Shown here in pieces: positions 16,747 to 27,335 of a stretch of 42,692 bases of DNA (position 1 is its first letter; each line of letters begins with the position of its first letter). Where the stretch lies: positions 1 to 42,692 of the forward strand of contig NZ_JNCF01000022.1 in assembly GCF_000770585.1 (NCBI RefSeq), read 5' to 3'. The notes beneath the pieces are model-generated. The model was not told where the DNA came from, ran no database searches, and saw only the letters and a program-made list of their open reading frames with translations. A program made the position numbers and the translations under genes. The stretch comes from Legionella norrlandica. GTDB lineage: Bacteria > Pseudomonadota > Gammaproteobacteria > Legionellales > Legionellaceae.

Positions 16747-17196
16747 TTATTCAGTCTTCACTATATCCGTTTCTTTATTTAGTGCTGCTTCTAAAGTGTG
16801 CCATGCTAAAGTGGCGCATTTAACCCGTGCTGGAAATGCTTTAACTCCAGCAAGAACAGTTAATTTATCCATAGAGGTCAAATAATCATCTGTATCCTGA
16901 GTCAACATCCTATGAACACGATGAAACAATTCATGAGCATCCTCAACTGATTTGCCTTTTAAGGCGTCAGTCATCAATGATGCGGAGGCTTGGGAGATGG
17001 CACATCCACACCCTACAAAGCTTAAATCATGAATCAAATTATTTTGCACTTTGATATAAACAGTTAATTTATCGCCGCATAAGGGATTAAATCCTTTTGC
17101 CTGAGTAGTAGCATCCTCCATCACATGGTGATTACGAGGATTGCGATTATGATCAATGATGATTTCCTGATAAAGCTCTCGTAACTCCATACTCAT
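16747..17196 (-). CDS. sufU: SufU Fe-S scaffold / sulfur-transfer protein
   Basis: A 149-residue SufU/NifU-N-type protein. The three conserved Cys are seen in NPLCGDKL, GCGCAISQASASL and RVKCATLAWHTLE, with the Asp of CGD, which together hold zinc or a nascent cluster. SufU accepts persulfide sulfur from SufS. The presence of sufU in place of sufE/sufA is notable for a gammaproteobacterium but fits Legionella. Its start overlaps the sufS stop by 4 bases, indicating translational coupling. Confidence 0.92.
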   Translation of the reverse strand: MSMELRELYQEIIIDHNRNPRNHHVMEDATTQAKGFNPLCGDKLTVYIKVQNNLIHDLSFVGCGCAISQASASLMTDALKGKSVEDAHELFHRVHRMLTQDTDDYLTSMDKLTVLAGVKAFPARVKCATLAWHTLEAALNKETDIVKTE

Positions 17197-18443
17197 GCAA
17201 ATACCTCTTTCACTCGTTGTAGAGCCTCCATGCAGTAATCAATTTCTTTGAATGTGTTATAAATAGCTAATGAAATGCGAGAAGTCGCTGCAACCCCATA
17301 AAAATCCATTAAAGGCATAGTGCAATGGTGCCCACTTCGTATTGCTATTCCTTCGCTATCAAGAATTGTTCCAATATCATGAGCATGAATTTTTCCATGA
17401 ACAAAAGATATGATAGGTACTTTATTAGCAGCCGTACCAATAATGTTGTAACCTTTCACTGACTGGATTGCCTTCGTCGCATAATTTAGCAATTGCGCTT
17501 CGTATTCCGAAATGGCCTCTAAATCTAAAGACCAAAGGTAGTCAATCGCAGCGGCCAAACCAATTGCCCCAGCAATATTGGGAGTGCCTGCTTCAAATTT
17601 TTGAGGAAGTGCTGCGTATTCTGTCGCATCAAAGCTCACGGAGTGAATCATTTCTCCTCCACCTTGATAAGGCATCATACTATTTAATAATTCTTCTCTC
17701 CCCCATAAAACACCTATTCCAGTAGGGCCATACATCTTGTGGCCAGAAAATGCGTAAAAGTCGCAACCCAAATCTTGAACATCAACTAGCAAATGAGCTG
17801 TCGCCTGAGCACCATCTACTAATACTTTAGCTCCTACTTCATGGGCCATCTCTATCATTTTTTTAACTGGATTGATGGTTCCCAGGGAATTTGAAGCATA
17901 ATTAATCGCAACCATTTTAGTATTTTCATTTAATTTTTTTTCAAATTCCTCTAATAGTATTTCACCACTAATAGAAATAGGAGCGATCTGTAATTTACAT
18001 CCCATTTTCTTACAAACCATTTGCCAAGGAACAATATTAGAATGATGCTCCATATGAGTTATTAAAATCTCTTCATCAGGTAAGATACGAGGAGCAATAA
18101 GACTCTGAGCAACTAAATTTATTGCTTCCGTAGTGCCACGTACAAAAATACATTCTCTGGGTGAATGCGCATTAATAAATCTCTTGACCTTTGCCCTAGC
18201 CTCTTCATACATCTCTGTTGCTCTGACACTTAAAGTATGAACTCCGCGATGTACATTAGAATTATCATGCTCATAAAATTGCGTCATGGCATCAATTACA
18301 GATCTGGGTTTTTGTGTTGTGGCAGCGTTATCAAAATAGACCAAATCATACTCATTAACTTTCTGATCCAAGATAGGAAAATCTTTTCGAATTTTATTAA
18401 TATCCAAGGATGTCATCAATGAAGCATTAGTACTCATCTGCAT
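17193..18443 (-). CDS. sufS: SufS cysteine desulfurase
   Basis: SufS is a PLP enzyme that takes sulfur from cysteine as an enzyme-bound persulfide for Fe-S assembly. The length (416 aa) is normal. Visible motifs are VYFDNAATTQKPRSV, THMEHHSNIVPWQ, FSGHKMYGPTGIGVLWG with the PLP Lys, and RSGHHCTMPLM with the catalytic Cys in a short loop (group II type). The start is at 18443 or 18437, both overlapping the sufD stop, so translation is probably coupled. Confidence 0.95.
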   Translation of the reverse strand: MQMSTNASLMTSLDINKIRKDFPILDQKVNEYDLVYFDNAATTQKPRSVIDAMTQFYEHDNSNVHRGVHTLSVRATEMYEEARAKVKRFINAHSPRECIFVRGTTEAINLVAQSLIAPRILPDEEILITHMEHHSNIVPWQMVCKKMGCKLQIAPISISGEILLEEFEKKLNENTKMVAINYASNSLGTINPVKKMIEMAHEVGAKVLVDGAQATAHLLVDVQDLGCDFYAFSGHKMYGPTGIGVLWGREELLNSMMPYQGGGEMIHSVSFDATEYAALPQKFEAGTPNIAGAIGLAAAIDYLWSLDLEAISEYEAQLLNYATKAIQSVKGYNIIGTAANKVPIISFVHGKIHAHDIGTILDSEGIAIRSGHHCTMPLMDFYGVAATSRISLAIYNTFKEIDYCMEALQRVKEVFA

Positions 18444-19713
18444 ACCCCAACTGTTGAGTTAATAAATTAGCCATCCAATCAGCTAACTCACGATTTGGAA
18501 TAAGGCACAAATTATCATTGGCAAACGCTTGAATCAAATAATGAGAAGCTTCATCACGACTAATTCCACGTGTCGCTAAATAAAATATTGCTTCTTCGTC
18601 CAATTGTCCAACGGTCGCCCCATGTGAACATAATACATCGTCAGCAAAAATCTCTAATTGCGGTTTAGTATCCACTTCGGCGTTAGCTGAAAGAAGCAAG
18701 TTTTTGTTTTGTTGCTTGGCATCGGTATGTTGTGCATTCTTGGCTACAATGACCTTACCATTAAATACCGCCCGAGAATGGTCTTTTAGGATACCTTTAT
18801 AATCTTGATCACTTCGGCAATTAGGTACCAAATGGTGTACCATTGTATGATGATCAACATGCTGCCCTTCTCCTGGAGCATAAATACCATTCATAAGGCA
18901 TTGTGCGTGTTCCTCCTGCATATAGACACTGATGTCGCTACGCACCAATTTACCCCCTAAACTTAAAGAATGACTGGAAAATTGGCTATAGGCGGATTGC
19001 TTAACAGCTACATGCCCCAGATGGTAAGCAGCCTTGCTTTCTCTTTGAATTTTATAATGATTAAATTTCGCACCTTCTCCCAGAAAAATTTCGGTAACAT
19101 TATTGGTAAAATAGCAACTGTCCTTCTCACCATGATACTCTTCAATAAGGGTCATCTGAGATGCTTTTTCTGCGAGAATCAAATGTCTTAAGTAAACAGC
19201 CTGGTTCGTTTGGTTTTGAGCATGGGTTAGAACAATCGGCTCTTCCATGCCAACATCAGCAGGAATATATATAAATACACCACACTGAATCAGCGCTGTA
19301 TTCAAATAATGGAACCCATGTGTTTGTTCTAAAATCTTTCCCAGATAAGGCTTTACCAAATCAGCATAATCACTTAATGCTGAAGATAAAGGCAGAACCA
19401 ATACTCCTTTGGGCAAGCAGGTTATCCATTCCTCATCTCCTAAAATAGAACCATTTTGTATTAAAAGACGTTTTTTTACTGGTGCATCATTTAATATCGT
19501 CTCAACACCCAAATTCACCGGAGAATCATATTGCTTAAAATGGCATTGGAGCAAAGGATCAACAAGAGTATATTTCCATTCCTCATCGTATCGAGTAGGG
19601 AAACCTTGGCGTTTCAAGTCAGTTAATGCCTGAGACTGCATTTGTGCAAGCCAAGGTATTGACGATAGCCCAGATTTGGCTTGCTGTTGATAATAATCCA
19701 AAATTTCGTTCAT
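18427..19713 (-). CDS. sufD: SufD, Fe-S assembly scaffold subunit
   Basis: A 428-residue SufD that joins SufB and SufC in the SufBC2D scaffold, where clusters are built. The C-terminal beta-helix core is evident: [40 protein letters not shown] and [21 protein letters not shown], including the conserved His in the SHGATVG loop. Its first codon overlaps the sufC stop by 4 bases and its 3' end overlaps sufS. Confidence 0.95.
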   Translation of the reverse strand: MNEILDYYQQQAKSGLSSIPWLAQMQSQALTDLKRQGFPTRYDEEWKYTLVDPLLQCHFKQYDSPVNLGVETILNDAPVKKRLLIQNGSILGDEEWITCLPKGVLVLPLSSALSDYADLVKPYLGKILEQTHGFHYLNTALIQCGVFIYIPADVGMEEPIVLTHAQNQTNQAVYLRHLILAEKASQMTLIEEYHGEKDSCYFTNNVTEIFLGEGAKFNHYKIQRESKAAYHLGHVAVKQSAYSQFSSHSLSLGGKLVRSDISVYMQEEHAQCLMNGIYAPGEGQHVDHHTMVHHLVPNCRSDQDYKGILKDHSRAVFNGKVIVAKNAQHTDAKQQNKNLLLSANAEVDTKPQLEIFADDVLCSHGATVGQLDEEAIFYLATRGISRDEASHYLIQAFANDNLCLIPNRELADWMANLLTQQLGYADEY

Positions 19714-20462
19714 AACTGCTCCGCTTCTTCAAGCCAGCTATAACCTTTCTGCTCCAATTCAAGTGCTAAGGATTTATCTCCCGATGTGATAATACGGCCA
19801 TTCGCTAATACATGAATAAAATCTGGCTCAATATAATCAAGTAATCGCTGATAATGGGTAACCAAAATAATAGAACGTTCTGAGGAACGCATGGAATTCA
19901 CTCCTTGAGAAATAATTCTTAAGGCATCAATATCCAAGCCAGAATCTGTTTCATCAAGAATAGCCAGTCTGGGGTCTAAAGCCGTCATTTGCAATATTTC
20001 ATTACGTTTTTTTTCGCCGCCTGAAAACCCTTCATTAATACTTCGGTATAAAAAACTTTCATCCATATCCAACAGTTGACATTTCTCTCGAATAAAACTT
20101 AAGAATTCTATGGCATCTAAAGTGTTCCTGCCCTGTCCCTTACGAACCGCATTCACTGAAGCTTTAAGAAAATTAATATTGGTTACACCAGGAATTTCTA
20201 CTGGATATTGAAAAGACATAAAAATACCTGCTCGTGCTCTTTCTTCTGGAGACATAACCAACAAGTCCTGTCCTAAATAAGAAATTTCACCACAGGTTAC
20301 TTCATAGGAGGGATGCCCAGCCAAAACTTTAGACAGGGTACTTTTTCCAGATCCATTAGGTCCCATAATAGCATGGATCTCACCTGGCTTAACCTCAAGA
20401 TTAATACCTTTTAAAATAGATTGTGCATTAATCGCTACATTCAGTTCTTTAATTCTTAGCAT
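19710..20462 (-). CDS. sufC: SufC ATPase
   Basis: A 250-residue cytosolic ABC-type ATPase of the SufBC2D complex. The Walker A is GPNGSGKST, the Q-loop is SFQYP, the signature is SGGEKKRNE (the SufC variant of LSGGQ) and Walker B is [12 protein letters not shown]; the switch His is in VTHYQR. There is no membrane segment, as expected. One base separates it from sufB. Confidence 0.96.
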   Translation of the reverse strand: MLRIKELNVAINAQSILKGINLEVKPGEIHAIMGPNGSGKSTLSKVLAGHPSYEVTCGEISYLGQDLLVMSPEERARAGIFMSFQYPVEIPGVTNINFLKASVNAVRKGQGRNTLDAIEFLSFIREKCQLLDMDESFLYRSINEGFSGGEKKRNEILQMTALDPRLAILDETDSGLDIDALRIISQGVNSMRSSERSIILVTHYQRLLDYIEPDFIHVLANGRIITSGDKSLALELEQKGYSWLEEAEQL

Positions 20463-20463
20463 A

Positions 20464-21912
20464 TTAACCTACCGCCCCTTCTAAGCTTATACCTAACAAT
20501 TTAGTGGCCTCCACTGCAAATTCCATAGGTAATTCTTTTAAAACCTGTTTACAAAATCCATTAACAATCATAGAAACGGCATCTTCGGTATCGATACCGC
20601 GCTGCTGGCAATAAAACAATTGCTCTTCACTAATTTTTGACGTGGTTGCTTCATGCTCTACTTGTGCTGTTGGATTTTTAACTTCAATGTAAGGAAAAGT
20701 ATGCGCTGAACATTGGCTACCCATTAGCATGGAATCACACTGAGTATAGTTACGCGCATTAGTCGCTGTCGGTGTAATGCGAACCAAGCCACGATAAGCA
20801 TTATGTGAACGTCCTGCACTGATTCCTTTTGAGATAATAGTAGAGCGAGTATTTTTCCCCAAATGGATCATTTTAGTACCAGTGTCGGCTTGTTGGAAAT
20901 TATTAGTTAACGCAACAGAGTAAAATTCTCCAACAGAATCATCGCCCTGCAAAATAACACTAGGATACTTCCAGGTAATTGCAGAACCCGTTTCAATCTG
21001 TGTCCAAGAAATCTTAGATCGCTTACCACGACAAGCCCCACGCTTGGTTACAAAATTATAAATACCTCCCTTACCCTCTTTATCGCCAGGGTACCAGTTT
21101 TGTACCGTTGAATATTTAATTTGCGCTCCATCTAAAGCCACTAATTCAACCACAGCAGCATGTAATTGATTTTCATCACGCATAGGTGCAGTGCATCCCT
21201 CCAAATAGGATACATAGCTGTCAACATCAGCAATAATAAGCGTGCGCTCAAATTGACCAGTAGATGCCGCATTAATACGAAAATAAGTAGATAACTCCAT
21301 AGGGCATCTTACACCCTTGGGGACATAAACAAACGATCCATCACTAAATACAGCAGAGTTCAACGCAGCATAGAAATTATCTCTATAAGGAACCACTGAT
21401 CCCAAGTACTCCCTAATCAAATCAGGATATTCGCGTACTGCTTCTGAAAATGAACAAAAAATTACCCCTTTTTCTGCTAATTTCGCTTTAAAGGTTGTTG
21501 CTACAGAAACGCTGTCAAATACAGCATCAACCGCGACACCAGCCAACATTTCCTGCTCTCTTAGGGGGATACCCAATTTCTCATAGGTCTTAAGTAACTC
21601 TGGATCCACCTCAGCCAAGCTTTTGGGTGCATTCTTCTTACTTTTAGGGGCTGAGTAATAGGAAATAGATTGGTAATCTATAGGAGGATAGTGCACACTA
21701 GACCACGCCGGATGAGGCATAGTAAGCCAGTGTCTGAATGCTTTTAATCGCCACTCGAGTAAAAATTCGGGTTCTCCTTTCACTGCTGACAAACGGCGAA
21801 TCACCTCCTCATTCAACCCAGGAGGAAAAGTTTCTACTTCTATGTCAGTTACAAAACCATGTTGATATTCTCTATCGAGCAGAGAATTTAATTGCTCACT
21901 GCTTTTAGCCAC
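20464..21912 (-). CDS. sufB: SufB, Fe-S assembly scaffold subunit
   Basis: A 482-residue SufB, the core scaffold subunit on which the nascent cluster forms with SufD. Characteristic blocks include [21 protein letters not shown], the [19 protein letters not shown] strand, [20 protein letters not shown] and [20 protein letters not shown]. Length is normal and there is no intein or insertion. The start overlaps the upstream regulator gene by 8 bases. Confidence 0.96.
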   Translation of the reverse strand: MAKSSEQLNSLLDREYQHGFVTDIEVETFPPGLNEEVIRRLSAVKGEPEFLLEWRLKAFRHWLTMPHPAWSSVHYPPIDYQSISYYSAPKSKKNAPKSLAEVDPELLKTYEKLGIPLREQEMLAGVAVDAVFDSVSVATTFKAKLAEKGVIFCSFSEAVREYPDLIREYLGSVVPYRDNFYAALNSAVFSDGSFVYVPKGVRCPMELSTYFRINAASTGQFERTLIIADVDSYVSYLEGCTAPMRDENQLHAAVVELVALDGAQIKYSTVQNWYPGDKEGKGGIYNFVTKRGACRGKRSKISWTQIETGSAITWKYPSVILQGDDSVGEFYSVALTNNFQQADTGTKMIHLGKNTRSTIISKGISAGRSHNAYRGLVRITPTATNARNYTQCDSMLMGSQCSAHTFPYIEVKNPTAQVEHEATTSKISEEQLFYCQQRGIDTEDAVSMIVNGFCKQVLKELPMEFAVEATKLLGISLEGAVG

Positions 21913-22366
21913 GACTTACCCCACTTGCTAATTCTCGAACTCGCTCAACATCCTTGATTGGAAGAGTTGGTTTTGCCAATGCATCCAAACTGACACTATC
22001 AAGAGCAGCTTCTATCGCATGGCTAATTAAGCGCCAATTTCCCTGAATAGCACATACTCCCTGTAAAAAACAATCGTTTGGTTGCAAACTGCATTCCGTA
22101 AAACCTCTATGCTCCTCTAAGGCAAATATAATTTGAGAAACAGATATCTCAGTAGCCGGCCTTTGCAATCTATACCCTCCAGAAACACCACGTACAGAGG
22201 TTAATAATCCTGCTCCCGTCAAGCGTTTTAGTAATTTACTTACAGTCGGTACCTTTAAATGGGTATGTAAAGCTATATCTCTCGCATTACACAATTCTTC
22301 TGTGTGTTTGGCTAGATATACCATCACAACTGTTCCATAATCGGCTAATTTACTGATGCGCAGCAT
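21905..22366 (-). CDS. Rrf2-family SUF regulator (SufR/IscR-like)
   Basis: A 153-residue Rrf2-family winged-helix regulator. The DNA-binding domain reads [20 protein letters not shown] and [19 protein letters not shown]. The three Cys that bind an Fe-S cluster are in [15 protein letters not shown] (about residues 93-107). Regulators of this kind repress or activate suf according to cluster occupancy. It is the first gene of the suf operon, so autoregulation is likely. Candidate operators lie in the upstream region. It is annotated in relatives as 'SUF system Fe-S cluster assembly regulator'; I give no gene symbol since sufR is also used for an unrelated cyanobacterial protein. Confidence 0.92.
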   Translation of the reverse strand: MLRISKLADYGTVVMVYLAKHTEELCNARDIALHTHLKVPTVSKLLKRLTGAGLLTSVRGVSGGYRLQRPATEISVSQIIFALEEHRGFTECSLQPNDCFLQGVCAIQGNWRLISHAIEAALDSVSLDALAKPTLPIKDVERVRELASGVSRG

Positions 22367-22392
22367 AACACCCCTGCAACGAATAATCTAGT

Positions 22393-22403
22393 ACCAAATT
22401 AGT
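22393..22403. promoter_or_regulatory. Candidate Rrf2 operator, suf side
   Basis: ACCAAATTAGT is an imperfect dyad, ACYAA-A-TTRGT, embedded in TAGTACCAAATTAGTCT. It lies 27 bases before the regulator's start. The same motif recurs 157 bases away towards phaC. Confidence 0.4.
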
Positions 22404-22420
22404 CTTATTTTAGATAAGAC
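22402..22420. promoter_or_regulatory. Inverted repeat adjoining the suf operator
   Basis: GTCTTAT (22402-22408) and ATAAGAC (22414-22420) pair perfectly around TTTAG, overlapping the right edge of the candidate operator. A partial copy, GTCTTATTATCT, occurs at about 22473. It may be part of the suf control region. Confidence 0.35.
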
Positions 22421-22549
22421 AATAACGTTTTATGAGATTAAGAAATTGGCAGGTGCTTATTGATGCCATTCCGTCTTATTATCTGAACGTTCGTTATCTG
22501 GTACTATTCTCTTAAAATAAAAATTTATTACCCATAGTATAAATATAGT

Positions 22550-22560
22550 ACTAAATTGGT
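22550..22560. promoter_or_regulatory. Candidate Rrf2 operator, phaC side
   Basis: ACTAAATTGGT, within TAGTACTAAATTGGTTCTA, matches the suf-side motif at most positions and has the same dyad. It is 145 bases upstream of the phaC start. This could mean shared control of suf and phaC, or two sites looping at suf. Confidence 0.4.
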
Positions 22561-22704
22561 TCTATATACGACAAATAGTAAATTTTACCTTATTGGCAAG
22601 GAAATACGCAATTAAAATCTTCTCTATGCCATAGTAAAATAATCTTGATAAACATCAGCAAACAAATAAAAATAAACAATTATATTATGTTTTCAGGAGC
22701 AAGG

Positions 22705-24447
22705 ATGACTCATGACACTGAATTAAGCGAATTAATGCAAGCAGTAGCTAAAAAAAGCTTGCAGATTATAACAGACTTAAAAGAAAAACCGATTCCTCTT
22801 CCTGCATTGGTTAATGAATATATTGATCTGACAGAACATTTCCAAAATTTAATCGCTATCATCTTAAAAAATCCTGAAAAAGTATGGCGAATGCAGTTAA
22901 ATTACTTGGAAGATGCCTTAAGCTTGGCTCAAGCCCAATTTAGCTATTGGCTTGAAGGGAAGCCCATGCCAATCAATGACCAGCGTTTTAGCGGAGAAGA
23001 CTGGCTCCATAATCCATTTTTTAATCTGTTAAGCCAACATTACCTCTTAGCTAATGAACACATGAACTCTTTGCTGGAAAATATGGAATATGGCGATGAA
23101 ATTTTAGCTAAACGATTACGTTTTTTTACTAGACAATACATCGATGCTTTGTCGCCAACTAACTTTATTCACACTAATCCCCAGTTGATTGCAGAAACAT
23201 TACAAAGTCATGGTAAGAACTTATTGCGTGGGTTGCATAACTTACTGTCCGATGTGGAAGCCGGCTCCTCAAGACTGATCATTAAAATGACCGATACTGA
23301 GGCATTCAAAATTGGTGAGAATCTTGCAACAACTCCAGGTAAAGTCATATTTCGTAATCCCATGATGGAGTTAATTCAATACTCTCCGCAAACTCAAAAA
23401 GTAAAATCAGTTCCTCTGTTAATTATCCCTCCCTGGATTAATAAATACTATATTTTAGATTTAAGCCCGCATAATTCTTTAGTACGCTGGCTAGTAGAGC
23501 AGGGGATTACTGTCTTTGTTATCTCTTGGGTTAATCCCGATGGCGCTTATGCTAATAAAAATTTTTATGATTATTTAAATGAAGGCCCTCGCGAAGCGAT
23601 CTCTGTAATCCAAAAACAGTTGAATATTAAAGAAATTAATACGCTAGGATTTTGCATAGGAGGAACGCTCCTCGCTACTCTTTTAGCTTTTAATAAGGCA
23701 CATCAGGATAATTCCATTCGAAGTGCAACCTTCTTAGCTTCAATGATTGATTTTAGTGATCCAGGTGACATTGCTGTTTTTATAGATGAACAGCAAATTA
23801 ATAACCTTGAAGATGAGATGAAGTCTAAGGGTTATCTCGCTGGGAAATTTATGGCTTCTAGCTTTAATTCATTGAGAGCAAATGATTTAATTTGGTCTTT
23901 CTTTATAAAGAATTACCTACAAGGCAAAAACCCAGTTCCTTTTGATATACTTTATTGGAACGCTGATTCAACTAATATGCCTGCGACTATGCATTCTCAA
24001 TATTTACGTTGGATGTATTTGCATAATGACTTAATCAAACCTGGAAAAATTCATCTCAATCATACTCCTATTGATATAACCAAAATTGATATCCCTACTT
24101 TCTTTTTATCCACTCAGAAAGATCATATTGCTCCCTGGAAAACGACTTATAAGGGATTTGAGATAATGAATGGTCCAAAACAGTTTGTTTTAGGAGGGTC
24201 CGGCCATATTGCAGGCATTGTTAATCCACCCTCTTTGAAAAAATATGGCTATAGAACTAATAGCAATACCAACCTCACTGCAGAAGAATGGTTTGAGCAG
24301 TCAGAAGAACATTCAGGATCATGGTGGCCTGAATGGTTAAAATGGCTTAAATCACATTCTGGAAAAAACATTAATTCTCTCGACATAAGCCACCTGAATT
24401 TTGCTCCTTTAATGGATGCACCAGGAAGTTATGTGCTCAAAAAATAA
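22705..24447 (+). CDS. phaC: Class I poly(3-hydroxyalkanoate) synthase PhaC
   Basis: PhaC polymerises (R)-3-hydroxyacyl-CoA into storage granules. From the ATG at 22705, which has AGGAG five bases upstream, it is 581 residues, the normal class I length; the frame is open further upstream but without a ribosome site. The lipase-like box is GFCIGG with catalytic Cys317. Asp473 in STQKDHIAPW and His501 in GGSGHIAG complete the triad. PPWINKYYILDL and the VSWVNPD-like VISWVNPDG block are typical. The surrounding genes are not phaA, phaB or phasin, so precursor supply is encoded elsewhere. It diverges from the suf operon. Confidence 0.93.
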   Translation: MTHDTELSELMQAVAKKSLQIITDLKEKPIPLPALVNEYIDLTEHFQNLIAIILKNPEKVWRMQLNYLEDALSLAQAQFSYWLEGKPMPINDQRFSGEDWLHNPFFNLLSQHYLLANEHMNSLLENMEYGDEILAKRLRFFTRQYIDALSPTNFIHTNPQLIAETLQSHGKNLLRGLHNLLSDVEAGSSRLIIKMTDTEAFKIGENLATTPGKVIFRNPMMELIQYSPQTQKVKSVPLLIIPPWINKYYILDLSPHNSLVRWLVEQGITVFVISWVNPDGAYANKNFYDYLNEGPREAISVIQKQLNIKEINTLGFCIGGTLLATLLAFNKAHQDNSIRSATFLASMIDFSDPGDIAVFIDEQQINNLEDEMKSKGYLAGKFMASSFNSLRANDLIWSFFIKNYLQGKNPVPFDILYWNADSTNMPATMHSQYLRWMYLHNDLIKPGKIHLNHTPIDITKIDIPTFFLSTQKDHIAPWKTTYKGFEIMNGPKQFVLGGSGHIAGIVNPPSLKKYGYRTNSNTNLTAEEWFEQSEEHSGSWWPEWLKWLKSHSGKNINSLDISHLNFAPLMDAPGSYVLKK

Positions 24448-24476
24448 TGCCATTCTTTAAAAATTACCAATAATGA

Positions 24477-24896
24477 TTAAGAGCATAAAGATCTTATTTT
24501 CTCCACCAACTCCCTATTCTTACCAAAGTCAGAATGCCCCATAGTTGCACTTGAAATAACATTTCCATTAGCATAGATACATAACCAATCAACAAAATGA
24601 AATACGCGACTTTGTCTGTAACCTATTAAAAAAGAGACTTCTTGTTTCTGAATTTTCAACTCAGGAACCCTGCTTTCAATACAAGAAACTAATTTAGAGA
24701 TAGCCTCAACCTTTAGAGGAGCAATATAATGCGAACTAGACTCACTTACCAAACTACTAACCCAATTAGGCTTCTCTTCAGGCAATTTCCCATCCATTAA
24801 CCCTTCTGGCATTTCTCTAAAATTAATTTGGGGGAATAAATACATAATGAGCACAAGTGCCGCGATTATGATAAATATGATATATAGAAATTTCAT
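24477..24896 (-). CDS. Hypothetical membrane-anchored protein
   Basis: A 139-residue protein with one N-terminal membrane segment (FLYIIFIIIAALVLIMYLF) and a soluble domain of about 110 residues with two Cys, outside the membrane if the anchor is uncleaved. Its ATG follows the stop codon of the acyltransferase/synthetase gene without a gap, so the two are almost certainly co-transcribed and perhaps work together in membrane lipid handling. No known domain was recognised. Confidence 0.7.
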   Translation of the reverse strand: MKFLYIIFIIIAALVLIMYLFPQINFREMPEGLMDGKLPEEKPNWVSSLVSESSSHYIAPLKVEAISKLVSCIESRVPELKIQKQEVSFLIGYRQSRVFHFVDWLCIYANGNVISSATMGHSDFGKNRELVEKIRSLCS

Positions 24897-27094
24897 TTAT
24901 ACCGTTTCCATGCTTTCTTTCTGCCTAGCAAACTGCCGATCAAGAGATATATAATCAATTTTCCCTGAGGGCAATACAGGGATCTTACATCCTGAATAAA
25001 TAGTATGGGGAACTAATAATTCTGATTGTCCTTTTTCGTGTACTTTTTTTATAAAAGACACTTTATCAGCATGTTCCGCTTCGGTAAACAGAATAATCTG
25101 TTCTCCTTTTCTTGGACACTTCTGAACAATAGCCGCATTTAATAATTCAGGCCATATTGAAGCGGCTATACCCTCAACTGCTGTAAGTGATACCATTTCC
25201 CCCGCAATTTTGGCAAACCGTTTGGCACGCCCGGCAATAGTAATAAATCCCTCAGAATCAATGGTTACTATATCACCGGTGTCATGCCAGCCATCTCTAG
25301 GAGCTATAATTGCTCCAGGTTTGTCTTCACTAATATACCCCAACATGATGTTAGGGCCACGCAGTTTTAAACGACCGCCTTGTGCGATTCCCTCCACAGG
25401 CTCTACTTTTGCTTCCATAAAAGGTAAAATCATACCCACACTGCCCAACATTGATGCTAAAGGACAATTCAGTGATATCACGGTGATGCTTCTGTAGCCC
25501 CATATCCTTCGTAAATTCTTGCCCCAAAAGTTTCACTCCAATATCGAATAGTCTCTGGTTTTACTTTCTCAGCCCCTGCAAAAATGTAGCGGACACTATT
25601 GAAATCGTGCTTATCTGCTGCTCGTGCGTACCAAGTTAAAAAAGTATCTGTACCAAACATAATTGTAGCCCCTGTCTGATAAACCAATCCAGGAATTACC
25701 TTGTAATGCAGTGGGGAAGGATAAAAAAAGCAGCTTAAACCATTCACTAATGGAAGCACACTTCCAGCTGTAAGACCAAAACAATGGAATATAGGTAAAG
25801 AATTAAATAATACGTCTCTATGAGTAAAATCTACCCTGGATGTCATCTGCCAACAATTGGCTAATAGATTGGAATGACTTAAAGCAACACCTTTCGGTCT
25901 CCCTTCAGAACCTGAAGTAAAAAGCACGACCCCAGTTTGATTAGGTGATACTTTTTCGCCGAGTAAATGATAAGTTAAAGCTGGAAATGCACCTTTAAGC
26001 AATCCAGAAAGCTTGTTACCTAAGTTAATAGTAGGCTTAAAATCTTCTAAATAATGAATTTTAATACCTGCTTGTTGTAGCTCCTCCACTAAAGTTTCCA
26101 ATTTAGCAGTTTCTATAAATTGCCTTGCTGTATAAATTAGTTTAATCCCAGAGGTATTGCAGGCAGAATACAAGTTATAAAAGCCCATGCTAAAATTCAA
26201 CATAGCTGGGATACGTCTATAAGCTTGTAAAGCAAAAAAAGTAACCATGCCTGCTATGGTAGTTGGCATCATCACTCCCACATTCTCTCCTGGTGCTGTT
26301 TGCTTTTTAATTTGGCGTCCCAAAATGAAACAGCGTGCAAGAAACTGTCTATATGTTAAAGGAGTTCGGTTACTGTCTTCTATTTTTGCATTATTTTTAA
26401 CTCCTACACTAATCCCTTCAATTAATGCTGAAAATAAAGAATTAGGATGAAAACTGTTTGCAAAAGAAAAATCACTTATTAGGCGAAATAAACGCAAGCT
26501 CACTGCCGATCGATTAACTGGCGTTTTTTTCTCCTGCGCAAATTTTTGAGCAGCCAATACATGAAGAGTAATTTTGGGAAACAGCCGTATACGATGCTTA
26601 TTCTTACTGATAGAAAAAATACTATATTCAGCCCCTTCGATACGAATAGGTATCACCTCAGCGCCAGACTTTTGGAGCACGACACCAGGACCGTCAAATA
26701 CCTTTAAGCTGTCTTCTTGTTGTCTTAATAAGCCCTGTGGAAAAATAACACAACGTTTACCCGAGCGGATTGCCTTAATTAGAATTCTTACAGCTTGGGA
26801 ACTATTAGGATTAATAGCAATCACTTCGGCAAAAAGCAGCAACATTTTTACCCATATTTTTTTAAACATCTTGGGATGCAAGACTAGAGTCAATTGCTCA
26901 GGTAAAAATACAGAGAGTAGCAAGACATCAATTACTGAAGTTCTATTAGCGATAATGACAGAATGAGTACCTGGTTGATATTGCCCTTTAACTTCAATTC
27001 TAAACCATTTTGCCAAAAACGCTTTTATCCATTTCCTAGCTCGTTGCTTCTGTTTTTCCTTCCAGGTTAAATAGCCCATATTTTTGTTTCTCAT
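24897..27094 (-). pseudogene. aas: Aas-type acyltransferase/acyl-ACP synthetase, frameshifted
   Basis: Homologue of E. coli Aas, which re-acylates 2-acyl-lysophosphatidylethanolamine in the inner membrane. It is split by one missing base at the GG at 25482-25483: the first frame ends GYGATEASP-stop and the second carries on VISLNCPLASMLGSVGMILP in exact register with Aas. The repaired protein has about 732 residues. The synthetase half is sound (LFTSGSEGRPKGVALSHSN, WHDTGDIV, GRAKRFAKIAGEMVSL). The PlsC-type half has NRTSVID where NHxxxxD is required (Arg51) and FPQG for FPEG (Gln120), so acyltransfer may be lost whatever the status of the frameshift. The ATG at 27094 is chosen over an upstream TTG. 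Confidence 0.87.
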
Positions 27095-27335
27095 CAATTC
27101 GCATTAGTTATATGTTTATAACTTATTTTGCAAGATTCAAGATGATTTGGATAGTCCTTTCTGAGCAATAAGTCCTCTTGCCATTTTAAGAATGAAAAAT
27201 CGCTTTTTTCTTTCACTATGTTTGAATTAGATTTAGTACATTGCTAATGATAACTTGCAGCTAGATAATTCCTGTAATAAAGTGGCGATATAATTAATTA
27301 AAAATAATACCACTATTAAGATATTTTGCTTCATT

